A stretch of DNA of 43,264 bases from DASVXQ01 sp046727955 (GTDB lineage: Bacteria > Actinomycetota > CALGFH01). This document shows, piece after piece, positions 16,797 to 24,482 of this stretch. The stretch spans positions 1-43,264 of the forward strand of contig JBKPDO010000102.1 in assembly GCA_046727955.1 (NCBI GenBank), in the 5' to 3' direction. The translations under genes and the position numbers were made by a program. Below the pieces are notes generated by a model. That model saw only the letters and a program-made list of their open reading frames with translations. It was not told the DNA's origin and made no database searches. The first letter of the stretch is position 1, and the number at the start of each line of letters is the position of its first letter.

Positions 16797-18395
16797 ATGG
16801 GCGACGGGCGCAGCGCCGAATCCACCTACGCGGTCTGGGGCTGGGGTGGGCCGGCGGACGAGCCCGGCAGGGACGAGCTGGAGGCGCTGGCGCCGGCCGT
16901 CGCGCAGCTGCTCGGCTTCGCCGTGCAGGCGCCGGAGCGGCCGGCGCCGCTGCAACCGCTGCCCTCGCCGCGGGTGCGCCCGCCGGAGGCGCTGCGGCCG
17001 CTCGCCTCGGAGGCGCCGCTCGACCGCGCCCGCCATGGGCTCGGACGCTCCTACCGGGACGTCGTCCGGGGGCTGCGCGGCCAGGTCGAGCATCCGCCCG
17101 ACCTGGTGCTGCGTCCGCGCGGCGAGGCCGAGGTCACGGCCGTGCTCGACTGGTGCGGGGACCAGGGAGTGGCGCTGGTGCCCTTCGGCGGGGGCACCAG
17201 CGTGGTCGGCGGGGTGGAGCCGGCCGTGGGTGACGGCTTCGCCGGAGCGGTCTCGCTGGACCTCGGCGCATTGTCCGGGGTGGCCGAGGTGGACCCGGTG
17301 GCACGGGCGGCACGGGTGCGGGCGGGCACGACCGGCCCGGCGCTCGAGGAGCAGCTCGGCCGGCACGGGCTGACCATGCGGTTCTTCCCGCAGTCGTTCG
17401 AGCGCTCCACCGTGGGCGGGTGGCTGGCGACCCGGGCGGCGGGGCACTTCGCCACCGGACCGACCCACGTCGACGACTTGGTCGAGTCGATCCGGATGGT
17501 GACCCCGGCCGGGCTGCTGGAATCGCGCCGGCTGCCCGGCTCCGGCGCCGGCCCCAGCCCCGACCGGCTCACGCTGGGCAGCGAGGGCACCCTCGGCGTG
17601 ATCACCGAGGCGTGGCTGCGGGTGCTGCCCCGGCCGGAGCGCCGCGCGTCGGCCCTGCTGGCCTTCGAGTCCTTCGAAGCCGGCGCCGCGGCGCTGCGCG
17701 CGCTGGTCCAGGCGGGGCAGCGGCCGGCCACCTGCCGCCTGCTCGACCCGGCCGAGGCCGCGCTCAGCGGGACGCCCGCCGGGGGCGGCGCGGCCCTGCT
17801 GCTCGGGCTGGAGTCGGCCGGGCTGCCGCTGGACGGCGAGCTGCGCCTGGCGCTGGAGCTGCTGGAGGAGATGGGCGGGCGGGTGCTGGAGCAGGGCGAG
17901 CGCGCCGGCTCCTCGTGGCGCTCCAGCTTCCGGGGGGCGCCCCACCTGCGCGACCGCCTGGTGCTACTTGGCGTGCTGGTGGAGACCCTGGAGACGGCGG
18001 TCACCTGGGAGCGGCTGGCGGAGCTGGTCGCCGGGGTGCGCGCGGCGGCGGGCGCGACGCTGCGGCGGGTCTGCGGCGCCGGCCAGGTCGCCTGCCGGCT
18101 GACCCACGTCTATCCTGACGGCGCCGCGCCGTATTTCACCGTGCTGGCGCCCGCGCGGCGCGGGAGCGAGCTAGAGCAGTGGGCTGACGTCAAGGCGGCC
18201 GCCTCTGAAGCGGTGCTGGCGGCCGGGGGCACCATCACGCACCATCACGCGGTCGGCCGCGACCACCGTCCTTGGTACGACCGCCAGCGGCCCGAGCCGT
18301 TCGCGCTGGCGCTGCGAGCGGCCAAGGCCGCCTTGGACCCCGCCGGGGTCCTCAACCCCGGCGTGCTGCTGGATCCTCATCCTCACGTGGGGTAA
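16797..18395 (+). CDS. FAD-binding oxidase, alkyl-DHAP-synthase-like
   Basis: A 532-residue PCMH-type FAD protein. The FAD-binding segment is LVPFGGGTSVVGGVEP (about residues 128-143), then MRFFPQSFERSTVGGWLATRA and LGSEGTLGVITEAWLRVLP. The C-terminal half has THVYPDGAAPYFTVLAP and ITHHHAVGRDHRPWYD, characteristic of alkyldihydroxyacetonephosphate synthase-like proteins in actinobacteria; its ending ALDPAGVLNPGVLL is common to the superfamily. The real substrate may be a 2-hydroxyacid or an ether-lipid precursor. ATG 16797 begins MGDGRSAESTYAVWGWGG. It is divergent from the IlvX-like gene, so the two probably share a control region. Confidence 0.85.
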   Translation: MGDGRSAESTYAVWGWGGPADEPGRDELEALAPAVAQLLGFAVQAPERPAPLQPLPSPRVRPPEALRPLASEAPLDRARHGLGRSYRDVVRGLRGQVEHPPDLVLRPRGEAEVTAVLDWCGDQGVALVPFGGGTSVVGGVEPAVGDGFAGAVSLDLGALSGVAEVDPVARAARVRAGTTGPALEEQLGRHGLTMRFFPQSFERSTVGGWLATRAAGHFATGPTHVDDLVESIRMVTPAGLLESRRLPGSGAGPSPDRLTLGSEGTLGVITEAWLRVLPRPERRASALLAFESFEAGAAALRALVQAGQRPATCRLLDPAEAALSGTPAGGGAALLLGLESAGLPLDGELRLALELLEEMGGRVLEQGERAGSSWRSSFRGAPHLRDRLVLLGVLVETLETAVTWERLAELVAGVRAAAGATLRRVCGAGQVACRLTHVYPDGAAPYFTVLAPARRGSELEQWADVKAAASEAVLAAGGTITHHHAVGRDHRPWYDRQRPEPFALALRAAKAALDPAGVLNPGVLLDPHPHVG

Positions 18396-18452
18396 GCGAC
18401 TGGCCCACGGGTTTCAGCCGGTCGGGTGGTCGTCCAGCGCACTGGGGGATGC

Positions 18453-18821
18453 TCACCATCCCAGGGCTGGCCTGGGGGGCTCGGCGCGGAGCGCGACCAC
18501 TGTCCTGACCGCCTCGACCAGGGTTGGCAGCAGGTGGTCGGCCGGCGGCAGCCGCGCCGTGTCCGGCAAGGGCCGGACCCAGGTCACGCGCTGACCGTCG
18601 ATCAGCCGGCTGGGTGGGAGGAAGACCAGAGAGCCCGCCGGGACGACGACGACCTCGTCGCCGTCGGTCCGCAGCCCTGCGGACGCGGTGGAACCGCCCG
18701 CCAGCACGAACTGGGTGCAGCCACGCCCGGCGCGGATGACGGGGCCGGGCTCGACCCCGAGCTCGCAGAGCCGGGCGACGAGCGCCACGGCCGCGGCCGG
18801 ATGGTGGACCTCGACCACGTC
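18453..18821 (-). pseudogene. 3' half of a PrimPol-family host gene, split by an element
   Basis: The minus-strand frame from 18821 to TGA 18453-18455 encodes (D)VVEVHHPAAAVALVARL, then GVEPGPVIRAGRGCTQFVLA and FLPPSRLIDGQRVTWVRPLP. It is the C-terminal 121 residues of a small protein of the bifunctional primase/polymerase type. It has no start of its own: upstream is element DNA. Joined to the half at 27778-28086 it reads GIAID-VVEVHHPAAAV in one frame, giving a 224-residue protein. The pre-insertion gene was therefore probably intact. Confidence 0.85.
18817..18821 (+). other. Left attachment junction (core ACGTC)
   Basis: The plus strand reads host CTCGACC, then ACGTC, then element CAGTGTCAAGATAG. 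The same ACGTC is at the right junction (27776-27780). The host gene frame is restored when the two copies are merged. Element arms TGTCAAG here and CTTGACA at the right end form the inverted arms expected of a serine-integrase attP. The centre of that dyad falls on the AC of ACGTC. Confidence 0.75.
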
Positions 18822-18970
18822 CAGTGTCAAGATAGAAGTAGAACAAATAGGACATTGAGAACTACAGAGAGAGACCTGGAGAAAGCTCTGGGGTCCTGGC
18901 GTGACCTGACAAGAAAGCGCCCCGGCGGATGGATCAGATCCCCGGGGCCGGACACGGAAAGGCTGCTTCC

Positions 18971-19357
18971 ATGCCACGTCAAGCATCGCAGGCCAAGCCT
19001 GCCACGACCAGGGCCTCTCAGTCCAAGACCCAGCCCACCGCCCGCAGGACCAACAACAGGGAGCAGGGCACCTCACAGGTTCACGAGGCCAAAGCCAGGC
19101 AGCAGGCCAGCGCCAAGCCCACCGCCAGCAATGGCAGGAGGGCCGCCAACAGGCCCGAGACCGCCATCGCCTTCTGGCCCCTGGACATCGTGTCCGTCGC
19201 CTACCTTGCCGCCCGCGACTCAGACGGCAAGCGGGATCTCGACATCATCGTGTGCGGCAAGTGCGCCGCGCTGCTGATAGAAAGCGCTTCCAGCAAGAAG
19301 GCGCACGAGACCTTCCACCGGCTGATCGACGGGCTCGACGCGGCGGTCGCCCGATGA
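18971..19357 (+). CDS. Hypothetical protein with basic, disordered N-terminus
   Basis: A 128-residue protein from ATG 18971 (GGAAAGG nine bases upstream); an in-frame ATG at 18929 has poorer context. The first 75 residues are Ser/Thr/Lys/Gln/Ala-rich (QASQAKPATTRASQSK, KARQQASAKPTASNGRR) and look disordered and nucleic-acid-binding. The C-terminal 50 residues look folded: AFWPLDIVSVAYLAARDSDG, VCGKCAALLIESASSKKAHE, FHRLIDGLD. A single CGKC pair may bind metal. It overlaps the next start by four bases. No family recognised. Confidence 0.65.
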   Translation: MPRQASQAKPATTRASQSKTQPTARRTNNREQGTSQVHEAKARQQASAKPTASNGRRAANRPETAIAFWPLDIVSVAYLAARDSDGKRDLDIIVCGKCAALLIESASSKKAHETFHRLIDGLDAAVAR

Positions 19358-19713
19358 GCACCAGGCAACCAGTGGACGAGCACCTGCAGCAGGAGCACGA
19401 CTTCGCTGACTGGACGCTCGACACGTTCCGGCGACAGTTCCCGGCGCTGATGACCAGCGACGGCTGGTTCGCCTTCAAGGCGCTCCACGCGCTGCTCCAC
19501 GACCCGAATGCCGAGAGCAGGCTGATCGTTGCGCAAATGGCGACCCTGTCCACCAGGATCTGTGAAGCCTGCCGGGTGCCGCTGACCGCAGCCGAGCAAG
19601 AGGACTTCGTGACCTTGTGCGAGTCCTGCGCCAGCAAGATCGACCCAGCCACTGAGGAGGAGCTGGAGCGACGGCACGTCGATCTAGGACCTGACGACAC
19701 CCCACCCGAGTAA
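19354..19713 (+). CDS. Small hypothetical zinc-ribbon protein
   Basis: A 119-residue protein starting at ATG 19354, overlapping the previous stop (ATGA). The helical N-terminal part reads HLQQEHDFADWTLDTFRRQFPAL. A four-cysteine ribbon follows, CEACRVPLTAAEQEDF with LCESC, and an acidic tail ends in LGPDDTPPE. It is co-transcribed with the gene before it and followed after about 45 bases by a terminator. No family recognised; a DNA/RNA- or protein-binding role is a guess from the ribbon. Confidence 0.7.
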   Translation: MSTRQPVDEHLQQEHDFADWTLDTFRRQFPALMTSDGWFAFKALHALLHDPNAESRLIVAQMATLSTRICEACRVPLTAAEQEDFVTLCESCASKIDPATEEELERRHVDLGPDDTPPE

Positions 19714-19760
19714 CCGTTCAACCGCCAGGACCCCAGACCTTTTTCCAGGATCTACCAAAG

Positions 19761-19784
19761 GAGGCCCAGCTCAGGGCCTCTTTT
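19761..19784 (+). terminator. Intrinsic terminator
   Basis: GAGGCCC (19761-19767) and GGGCCTC (19774-19780) form a 7-bp stem around AGCTCA, followed at once by TTTT. It ends the rightward two-gene unit at the left of the element. Confidence 0.85.
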
Positions 19785-19984
19785 GTGTCCGTGCGGGGTG
19801 GTGGACAAACCGCTCGCAGTCGGCAGCGCCCCAGCCGGGGCGTTCACCCCCACGCGGCCAGGGCGCACTGGTTTGGTCGGCTTGCCGTGCCCGAGCAGGC
19901 AGAGGATGAGCAGGGGCGCTCTATAGGGACTCGCTCAGGCCCGGCATGGTGGCATCGATCACCTCCCCCGTTGTGTCGCCGCTG

Positions 19985-20176
19985 TCACTTGTCGAGCGGC
20001 ACAAGCCGGTCGAGCATGGCGAGTACGCGCCGGACGATCCGTAGCTCGGCATCCAGCGGGTTGCCGTGGACCACGAGGACCTGCTCGCCGATCGGTTGCT
20101 TGTCGCACTGGACTTGCTCCTCGGGCGTGTGGGCGACCACGTCCACGCCGCACGTCCAACATTTGGCATCGTTCAT
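19985..20176 (-). CDS. 63-residue zinc-ribbon-like protein
   Basis: Starts MNDAKCWTCGVDVVAHTPEE at ATG 20176 with an upstream GAAGGGG. One CxxC pair (CWTC) and a third Cys (VQCDKQ) suggest partial metal binding, followed by a helical end, LRIVRRVLAMLDRLVPLDK. It lies downstream of a tiny membrane-peptide gene in the same direction. No family recognised. Confidence 0.55.
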   Translation of the reverse strand: MNDAKCWTCGVDVVAHTPEEQVQCDKQPIGEQVLVVHGNPLDAELRIVRRVLAMLDRLVPLDK

Positions 20177-20223
20177 GTACGCCGTGCCCCTTCCCCGTGA
20201 GCGCGGTGTGATGGTGGGCGTGG

Positions 20224-20322
20224 TCAACGTGGTGTGTTCGCCAGGCCAAGAACGATGGCGATCAGCGTCACGGTGATGAGCGCGAGCGCGATGGTGGCCG
20301 CGCCGTTGATGAGTGCCTGCAT
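20224..20322 (-). CDS. 32-residue membrane peptide
   Basis: From ATG 20322 the product begins MQALINGAATIALALITVTL and continues as one hydrophobic helix into IAIVLGLAN, ending TPR. GAGG lies about five bases upstream of the start. Small single-helix peptides are known in phage and mobile elements as holin-like, toxin (type I) or regulatory membrane peptides; nothing here decides between these. It is followed after 47 bases by the 63-residue Cys-containing gene. The reading frame, start context and helix make it more than chance. Confidence 0.5.
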   Translation of the reverse strand: MQALINGAATIALALITVTLIAIVLGLANTPR

Positions 20323-20452
20323 TGCAGCCTCTGGGATTCCGTGCGCCCCGTGCTCACCAAGAAAGGAGGAGTGTCCTACTAGCTATTGCCCACTGTCAAG
20401 ACCTATCACGCACTACCAGACGGTCACGTCACCGATTGGTACGCTACGCGGC

Positions 20453-20644
20453 ATGACGCGACCGCCCGAGCGACCTGAGTTACTGACGGAGGCTGAGGCC
20501 GCCGAGCTGCTGACGGTCTCGGTGCAGACCATGGCTCGGTGGCGCAAGGAAGGCGAGGGACCGCCGTGGTTCCGGCTCGGGGGTCGTGTCCGCTACCGCC
20601 ATGACGAGCTACTGACGTGGTTGGAACAGCAACGGGGCGGGTGA
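20453..20644 (+). CDS. Helix-turn-helix protein (excisionase/MerR-like)
   Basis: A 63-residue DNA-binding protein: LLTEAEAAELLTVSVQTMARWRKEGEGPPWFRLGGRVRYRHDELLTWLEQQ. This is the HTH_17 winged-helix pattern of excisionases and small regulators. In elements with a serine integrase, such proteins may act as recombination directionality factors or as repressors of the replication operon. ATG 20453 is favoured because the conserved domain starts soon after it. It is opposed to the replication operon, whose last gene ends only 20 bases away. Confidence 0.8.
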   Translation: MTRPPERPELLTEAEAAELLTVSVQTMARWRKEGEGPPWFRLGGRVRYRHDELLTWLEQQRGG

Positions 20645-20663
20645 GCTGACGGCGACACACTGA

Positions 20664-20846
20664 CTACTGAGACACGCTCCGCTTCCGAGCTTCACGGCGC
20701 CTGGTGATGGCTTCCTTGGCGATCTTCTGGATCTCCGCCTCGCACAGTCTTTTGAACTCTTCCCGTTCCTCCGGTGTCATGTCCTGAATAGCTGTGCGAC
20801 GGATCAAGCCCGTCACCCACTGGATGTCTTCCTCTTCCGGTGTCAT
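20664..20846 (-). CDS. Small charged hypothetical protein
   Basis: A 60-residue product starting MTPEEEDIQWVTGLIRR at ATG 20846, with GAGGAGG eight bases upstream. It is rich in Glu in the first part and in Arg/Lys at the end (ITRRREARKRSVSQ), and predicted mostly helical. The motif MTPEEREEFKRLCEAEI recurs in style with the start. It is the last gene of the leftward replication operon and overlaps the preceding stop (ATGA). No family recognised. Confidence 0.65.
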   Translation of the reverse strand: MTPEEEDIQWVTGLIRRTAIQDMTPEEREEFKRLCEAEIQKIAKEAITRRREARKRSVSQ

Positions 20847-21103
20847 CTTGCTTCGCCTCCTCGTCGGTCCTGATCCCCGGGATGGTCGCTCGGCCGAGAA
20901 GCGCTCGCGTAGGTCTGCTTTCTCTCCCAATGCTGCAACAAACCCATATCGGCGGCACAGTCCTCGTGGACCCAGCCTGCGGGTGTTTTCTCGATCCTGC
21001 TGCGGTTTCTCCGGATAAAGCCGCCACATAATTGGCAGCGGCCGGAGTACTCGGCGATCATTCGTCCCCACCATTCGGGACGAGAATCTTGCTGATTAAC
21101 CAT
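20843..21103 (-). CDS. 86-residue zinc-finger protein
   Basis: Begins MVNQQDSRPEWWGRMIAEYSG at ATG 21103. It contains CQLCGGFIRRNRSRIE followed by GWVHEDC, a CxxC...HxxC metal site seen in small phage and plasmid proteins. The tail is basic and polar. The start lies inside the 3' end of the PrimPol gene (46-base overlap), and its stop overlaps the next start. Tight packing indicates co-translation with the replication protein. Role unknown. Confidence 0.7.
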   Translation of the reverse strand: MVNQQDSRPEWWGRMIAEYSGRCQLCGGFIRRNRSRIEKTPAGWVHEDCAADMGLLQHWERKQTYASASRPSDHPGDQDRRGGEAR

Positions 21104-23256
21104 TGCTTATCTTCGTGGTATTCACTCGGGATCGTCACGCTGTGTTCGTGCGCGACCTCCACCAAGTCCGGCAGGTTGTACTTCTCCAGCTCGGCGCGCG
21201 TGAACAGCGCGTCGTCATCGGAGTCCTCCTCGTGACCCTCCTCGTGGCTCTGGGACTGCTCCTCAGCAGCCACCCCCGCCGCTTGGTCGGACAGTTCTTC
21301 GAGACTAGATGACAGTGTCCTACCTAGGCTGACCTGGGAGTTTGGTAGGACACCCTCTTGGTTGGACAGGCTCCAGGTGGATGGAGCACCTATGCCTTGT
21401 GTGCCGCTGGTGCTGCCCCCGATCCTGATGAGATCCCGGCGCAGTGTCCGCTCCGTCACCCGGTAGCCGGCGTCCTTGGCCTCCCTCATGACCTCCTGGT
21501 TCGTCCGTGGACCTGCCTCCAGCAGTTCCCGCAGCCACCCACACCGTTCGACGGCCTGCGTGCCATGCTTCTCCTCGTCTGATGCGGCCAGAAGATCAGC
21601 GGACGACACGTCAACTTTGCCGAGCCAATTGAGCACGGGGACGTGGTACGCCACGCCTTTATGCTTAATTGGTGTGTCCTGCATCTCGAACGCAAGACTG
21701 CGGTCGGTGTCCTTCGTCAAATTCGCCTTGCCGACCGTCAGCACCCGTTGCTGATCGTTTTCCGGGTGCTTGCCGATATCGAGCACGACGCGCGCTTTTC
21801 CCGGGATCTTGATCGAGCCGCTGCCACGCTGCACGCTGTTGGTGCCACTGGCCTTGTTGATATGCCGGATCAGGACAATGGCCGCGTTGGTGGACTCGGC
21901 GACCTCCCGCAGCGAGCGCATGACCTTCGCCATGTGCTTGCCGTTGTTCAAGCTGTACCCGTCCTCGACCACCTCGTCAAAATCATCGATGACGACCAGG
22001 ACAGCGCTACCAGCGCGGATCTGCTCCTCCAACACTGCGGCGTGTGTCGGGAACGCAATGTCCTCTGCCTCGCCCGCCAACTTGACCAGGGACAGCTCCA
22101 CCGCCCGATCGACGTTGCCGCCCGCCGCCTTGAATCTCGGGACCACGACCTTGGCGAGATCGTCCTCCGGCGCGACCAGGACCACGGCTCCACTGACACC
22201 CGTCGATCCGTCCGGCATCGGCTTGCCGGCCGTGACACGCGCCGCGAGATCCAGCATGGCGACACTCTTGCCCAAGCCGGGATTGCCCTGGACGATCGAC
22301 AGCATGCCTCTCGGGACGTAGTCGTCCCACAGCCATTCGAGCGGGACAGCCTTGGCGTCCTGGAAGCGAACAGGGTCAGGGACCGCAGGTCCGTCCTGCT
22401 CCACCGGCGCAGACCCGTTCTTGGACGGCTCGTACCGGCCCACACTCCAGGCGATCTGTCGCACCTCGTGCTCGGAGAGCGGCTCCTCACAGCGGTTGTC
22501 GTTGGTGACCAGCAGGGACGCCGCGATCTCCTCGACGGTCATGCCACGGTGGCGCATGCTGCCCGCGAGACTCGTCAGGGTGTTGTTCTGCCTGCCCTTC
22601 GGGATGAGCTCACCGACCGGCTCGGACTCCCGGCGCGAGCTCAGACGCCCATGGCGCTTGACCGCGTCGAGGATCACCTGCGGGAGCACGGGGAGCTCTC
22701 CGTCAAGCGGACGGACCCATGTGTAGACCGGGCCATCCGGGTGGATGCTCGGCGGCGCGATCACGTACCCGCCGTTGCTTTTGAGATCGACGCCTTCGAG
22801 AAACCGGGTGTGACAGCCAGCACCGTCGGCACGGAACCAGTAGTGGTGCCCTTTGCCCGTCCTGACCACCGGCGCACCGTTTGCCTCGAACCCGATGGCC
22901 TGCAGCGCCTCGACGCCCTCGGCACTGTCGATATCGACCACCGTCAGGTGATCACCACACGCAAGTCCGATGTTCGCGTCCGGCCACTGCTCCCACCACT
23001 TGCGGATCTGGCTCGTATCCGTGGTGGCGTCCCAGAACCCGTGCCCGAGCCGACCACATTTACCGTGGCACGTCCCGCGCAGGGGATCGCCCTCGGGGTG
23101 CGCGCTCGGGATCGCCGGCTCCTTGGCCTTCGGCTTCAGCGGGAAGACCGGAATGTTCCGAGACGCGTAGTCCAGGGCACCCGTCAGGAGCGGGTTGCGC
23201 TCGCCTTCTTGCCTACGGTAAGTTTCGTCTGCTGTATGCTTGACAGTAGCCTCCAT
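21058..23256 (-). CDS. PrimPol-helicase replication protein of the element
   Basis: A 732-residue replication protein. The N-terminal archaeo-eukaryotic primase domain has ALDYASRNIPVFPLKPKAKE and the catalytic motifs LTVVDIDSAEG (DxD), GKGHHYWFRA and VDLKSNGGYVIAPPS, within about residues 27-180. A primase C-terminal linker follows (GRQNNTLTSLAGSMRHRGM). Next is a RecA/RepA-like ATPase with Walker A QGNPGLGKSV and Walker B VLVVIDDFDE, and an acidic C-terminal tail. It probably primes and unwinds DNA at the element's own origin. ATG 23256 follows a good AAGGAG. A hairpin lies just before the ribosome-binding site. No origin iterons were identified. Confidence 0.9.
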   Translation of the reverse strand: MEATVKHTADETYRRQEGERNPLLTGALDYASRNIPVFPLKPKAKEPAIPSAHPEGDPLRGTCHGKCGRLGHGFWDATTDTSQIRKWWEQWPDANIGLACGDHLTVVDIDSAEGVEALQAIGFEANGAPVVRTGKGHHYWFRADGAGCHTRFLEGVDLKSNGGYVIAPPSIHPDGPVYTWVRPLDGELPVLPQVILDAVKRHGRLSSRRESEPVGELIPKGRQNNTLTSLAGSMRHRGMTVEEIAASLLVTNDNRCEEPLSEHEVRQIAWSVGRYEPSKNGSAPVEQDGPAVPDPVRFQDAKAVPLEWLWDDYVPRGMLSIVQGNPGLGKSVAMLDLAARVTAGKPMPDGSTGVSGAVVLVAPEDDLAKVVVPRFKAAGGNVDRAVELSLVKLAGEAEDIAFPTHAAVLEEQIRAGSAVLVVIDDFDEVVEDGYSLNNGKHMAKVMRSLREVAESTNAAIVLIRHINKASGTNSVQRGSGSIKIPGKARVVLDIGKHPENDQQRVLTVGKANLTKDTDRSLAFEMQDTPIKHKGVAYHVPVLNWLGKVDVSSADLLAASDEEKHGTQAVERCGWLRELLEAGPRTNQEVMREAKDAGYRVTERTLRRDLIRIGGSTSGTQGIGAPSTWSLSNQEGVLPNSQVSLGRTLSSSLEELSDQAAGVAAEEQSQSHEEGHEEDSDDDALFTRAELEKYNLPDLVEVAHEHSVTIPSEYHEDKQWLISKILVPNGGDE

Positions 23257-23272
23257 CAGGGCTCCTTCTGCG

Positions 23273-23301
23273 CCCCGCCCGGCTCACCCACCTGGGCGGG
23301 G
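23273..23301 (-). promoter_or_regulatory. Hairpin in the leader of the PrimPol gene
   Basis: CCCCGCCC (23273-23280) pairs with GGGCGGGG (23294-23301) between the HTH gene and the PrimPol gene, a few bases before the latter's ribosome-binding site. It could moderate replication-protein synthesis or protect the message; this is inference. Confidence 0.4.
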
Positions 23302-23376
23302 TCGCGCTTCTCTTTAGGGTCTCCTCAGCTGCCTCAGCTCCTCCCTCCGAGTCCTCCCACGGTCAGGGACAGGTGC

Positions 23377-23589
23377 TCACCTCCGCTCACGCTCCTTGAG
23401 AAACACCTCGATGTCCGAGAATCGGTAGCGGATCATTCCCTTTCTGCTGGGATGCAGCTTGATGTATCTCGGGCCGTAGCCTTTGATCCGCCAGAACACG
23501 AGTGTGTTCGGCGACATTTTCAGCAGCGCCGCCGCCTCCTCGGTGTCCAGCAGCCTGTCGGCAACTGCCTGCTTTTCTGCGCCCGCCAT
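23377..23589 (-). CDS. Helix-turn-helix protein, excisionase-like
   Basis: A 70-residue protein containing LLDTEEAAALLKMSPNTLVFWRIKGYGPRYIKL and MIRYRFSDIEVFLKERERR, the HTH_17 excisionase/AlpA-like fold. It is the first gene of the leftward replication operon, 120 bases before PrimPol. Likely roles are activating the operon or directing excision with the serine integrase. The ATG at 23589 has GGGAGG about ten bases upstream. It differs from the other HTH protein of this element, so the two probably have different sites. Confidence 0.82.
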   Translation of the reverse strand: MAGAEKQAVADRLLDTEEAAALLKMSPNTLVFWRIKGYGPRYIKLHPSRKGMIRYRFSDIEVFLKERERR

Positions 23590-23869
23590 GCACGTACCTC
23601 CCAGGGTGGAGTTTCTGTCTCCCTACCACGGTGGCAAACGTGAATTGAATCCTGCAACGCACCGTCCTACGTACTTGTACATATTTGCCAGTAGTACAGA
23701 GTGACCATCTTTGGACTAGTCACCCAGGCACCGTCGCTCCAGGGTTAAAAACTCACCAGATCGACGGGAGAAGCGAGGGAGACGGGCAGTGCCACGGTAG
23801 AAAGAGGAAGACCCGGGCACTGCCTGTCCCGTTTTCCCAAGGAGGTTAATCGTCCCCGCTTCTCGATAC
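23590..23869. other. Divergent control region of the element
   Basis: This gap separates the leftward replication operon from the rightward operon. It is AT-richer than anything outside the element (for example TACTTGTACATATTTGCC near 23673). It contains an inverted repeat, GGCAGTGCC (23785-23793) with GGCACTGCC (23816-23824). It is the natural place for operators of the two HTH proteins and perhaps the origin. I find no iterons. Confidence 0.45.
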
Positions 23870-23895
23870 TTGGGACTGTACTATGCCCGTACAAT
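23870..23895 (+). promoter_or_regulatory. Probable promoter of the rightward operon
   Basis: A near-consensus -10, TACAAT (23890-23895), lies about ten bases before GAGGAGGG and the TTG start at 23919. The candidate -35, TTGGGA (23870-23875), is separated by only 14 bases, shorter than usual, so the -35 assignment is weak or an activator is needed. Transcription would start near 23902. Confidence 0.45.
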
Positions 23896-23918
23896 CCTGT
23901 CACGAGAGGAGGGACGAA

Positions 23919-24125
23919 TTGATCGCAGTGTCGCAAAGAGAGAAGCAGTCCCCAAACGGGCAGGTGACGGTGGAGACACTGAGAAACCGTGCCGGCAGGT
24001 ATGGCCTGGTGGTCAGGAGCTGGCGGGGCGTCTTCTGGCTGCACTCGGCCGTGACCAAGCGAATGATCGGTCCACGAGCCGGAATGACTGCTGAGGAGCT
24101 GGAGTCCTTCCTGGAGTCCTACTGA
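23919..24125 (+). CDS. 68-residue hypothetical protein, first in the right operon
   Basis: TTG 23919 is chosen because GGAGGG lies six bases upstream; GTG 23928 is the alternative. The product contains GQVTVETLRNRAGRYGLVVRSWRG, VFWLHSAVTKRM and an acidic helix, MTAEELESFLESY. It has a mixed beta/alpha pattern with no recognised family. It is the first gene behind the predicted promoter and thus may be an early regulator, but this is only positional. Confidence 0.55.
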   Translation: MIAVSQREKQSPNGQVTVETLRNRAGRYGLVVRSWRGVFWLHSAVTKRMIGPRAGMTAEELESFLESY

Positions 24126-24215
24126 ATCAGCCCTGTAGGAGCCACCTGGAGCCATTCTCAGCCCCCGTTGTGGCCGTTCAGGTGTCCCAGGGTGGGTCCA
24201 GTGAAAGGAGCACGA

Positions 24216-24482
24216 ATGAGCGCACTGTATATCGCGCAGCGAGCCATGAAGATCGGCGAGAAGATCGTCAACCCTGGTGAGCTGGTGGACGTGTCGGGCT
24301 GGAGCGCCCGAGCCATCGACGCCAACGTCTCCATCGGTCGCCTGGAGAAAATTAATGTCCTGGAGACGATGAGCGGTCTCGAACGGGAAGAGCTGCGCAC
24401 CGCCGTCCTGAACAGCAAGCTGCCGGACAACGAGCGCACCAAGATCGCCAACCTGATCGGGGGCAAAAAGCGTGACCAGTAA
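24216..24482 (+). CDS. 88-residue hypothetical protein, phage-like
   Basis: ATG 24216 has AAAGGAG five bases upstream. The product starts MSALYIAQRAMKIGEKIVNP and continues GELVDVSGWSARAIDANVSIGRLE, a short beta-rich module of the kind found among small proteins in phage head-gene regions. A helical end follows: LEREELRTAVLNSKLPDNER, IANLIGGKKRDQ. The start of the next gene overlaps its end. No confident family. Confidence 0.6.
   Translation: MSALYIAQRAMKIGEKIVNPGELVDVSGWSARAIDANVSIGRLEKINVLETMSGLEREELRTAVLNSKLPDNERTKIANLIGGKKRDQ

Noticed and set aside
15284..17233. Very long plus-strand open frame (about 650 codons) opposite the IlvX-like gene
   Set aside because: It is antisense to a well-supported ThDP enzyme, has G/A/R/Q-rich low-complexity translation, and exists because codons of the real gene end in G or C.
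21643..23643. Long plus-strand frame opposite the PrimPol gene
   Set aside because: Antisense to the PrimPol-helicase, whose motifs are clear; the translation has no family pattern.
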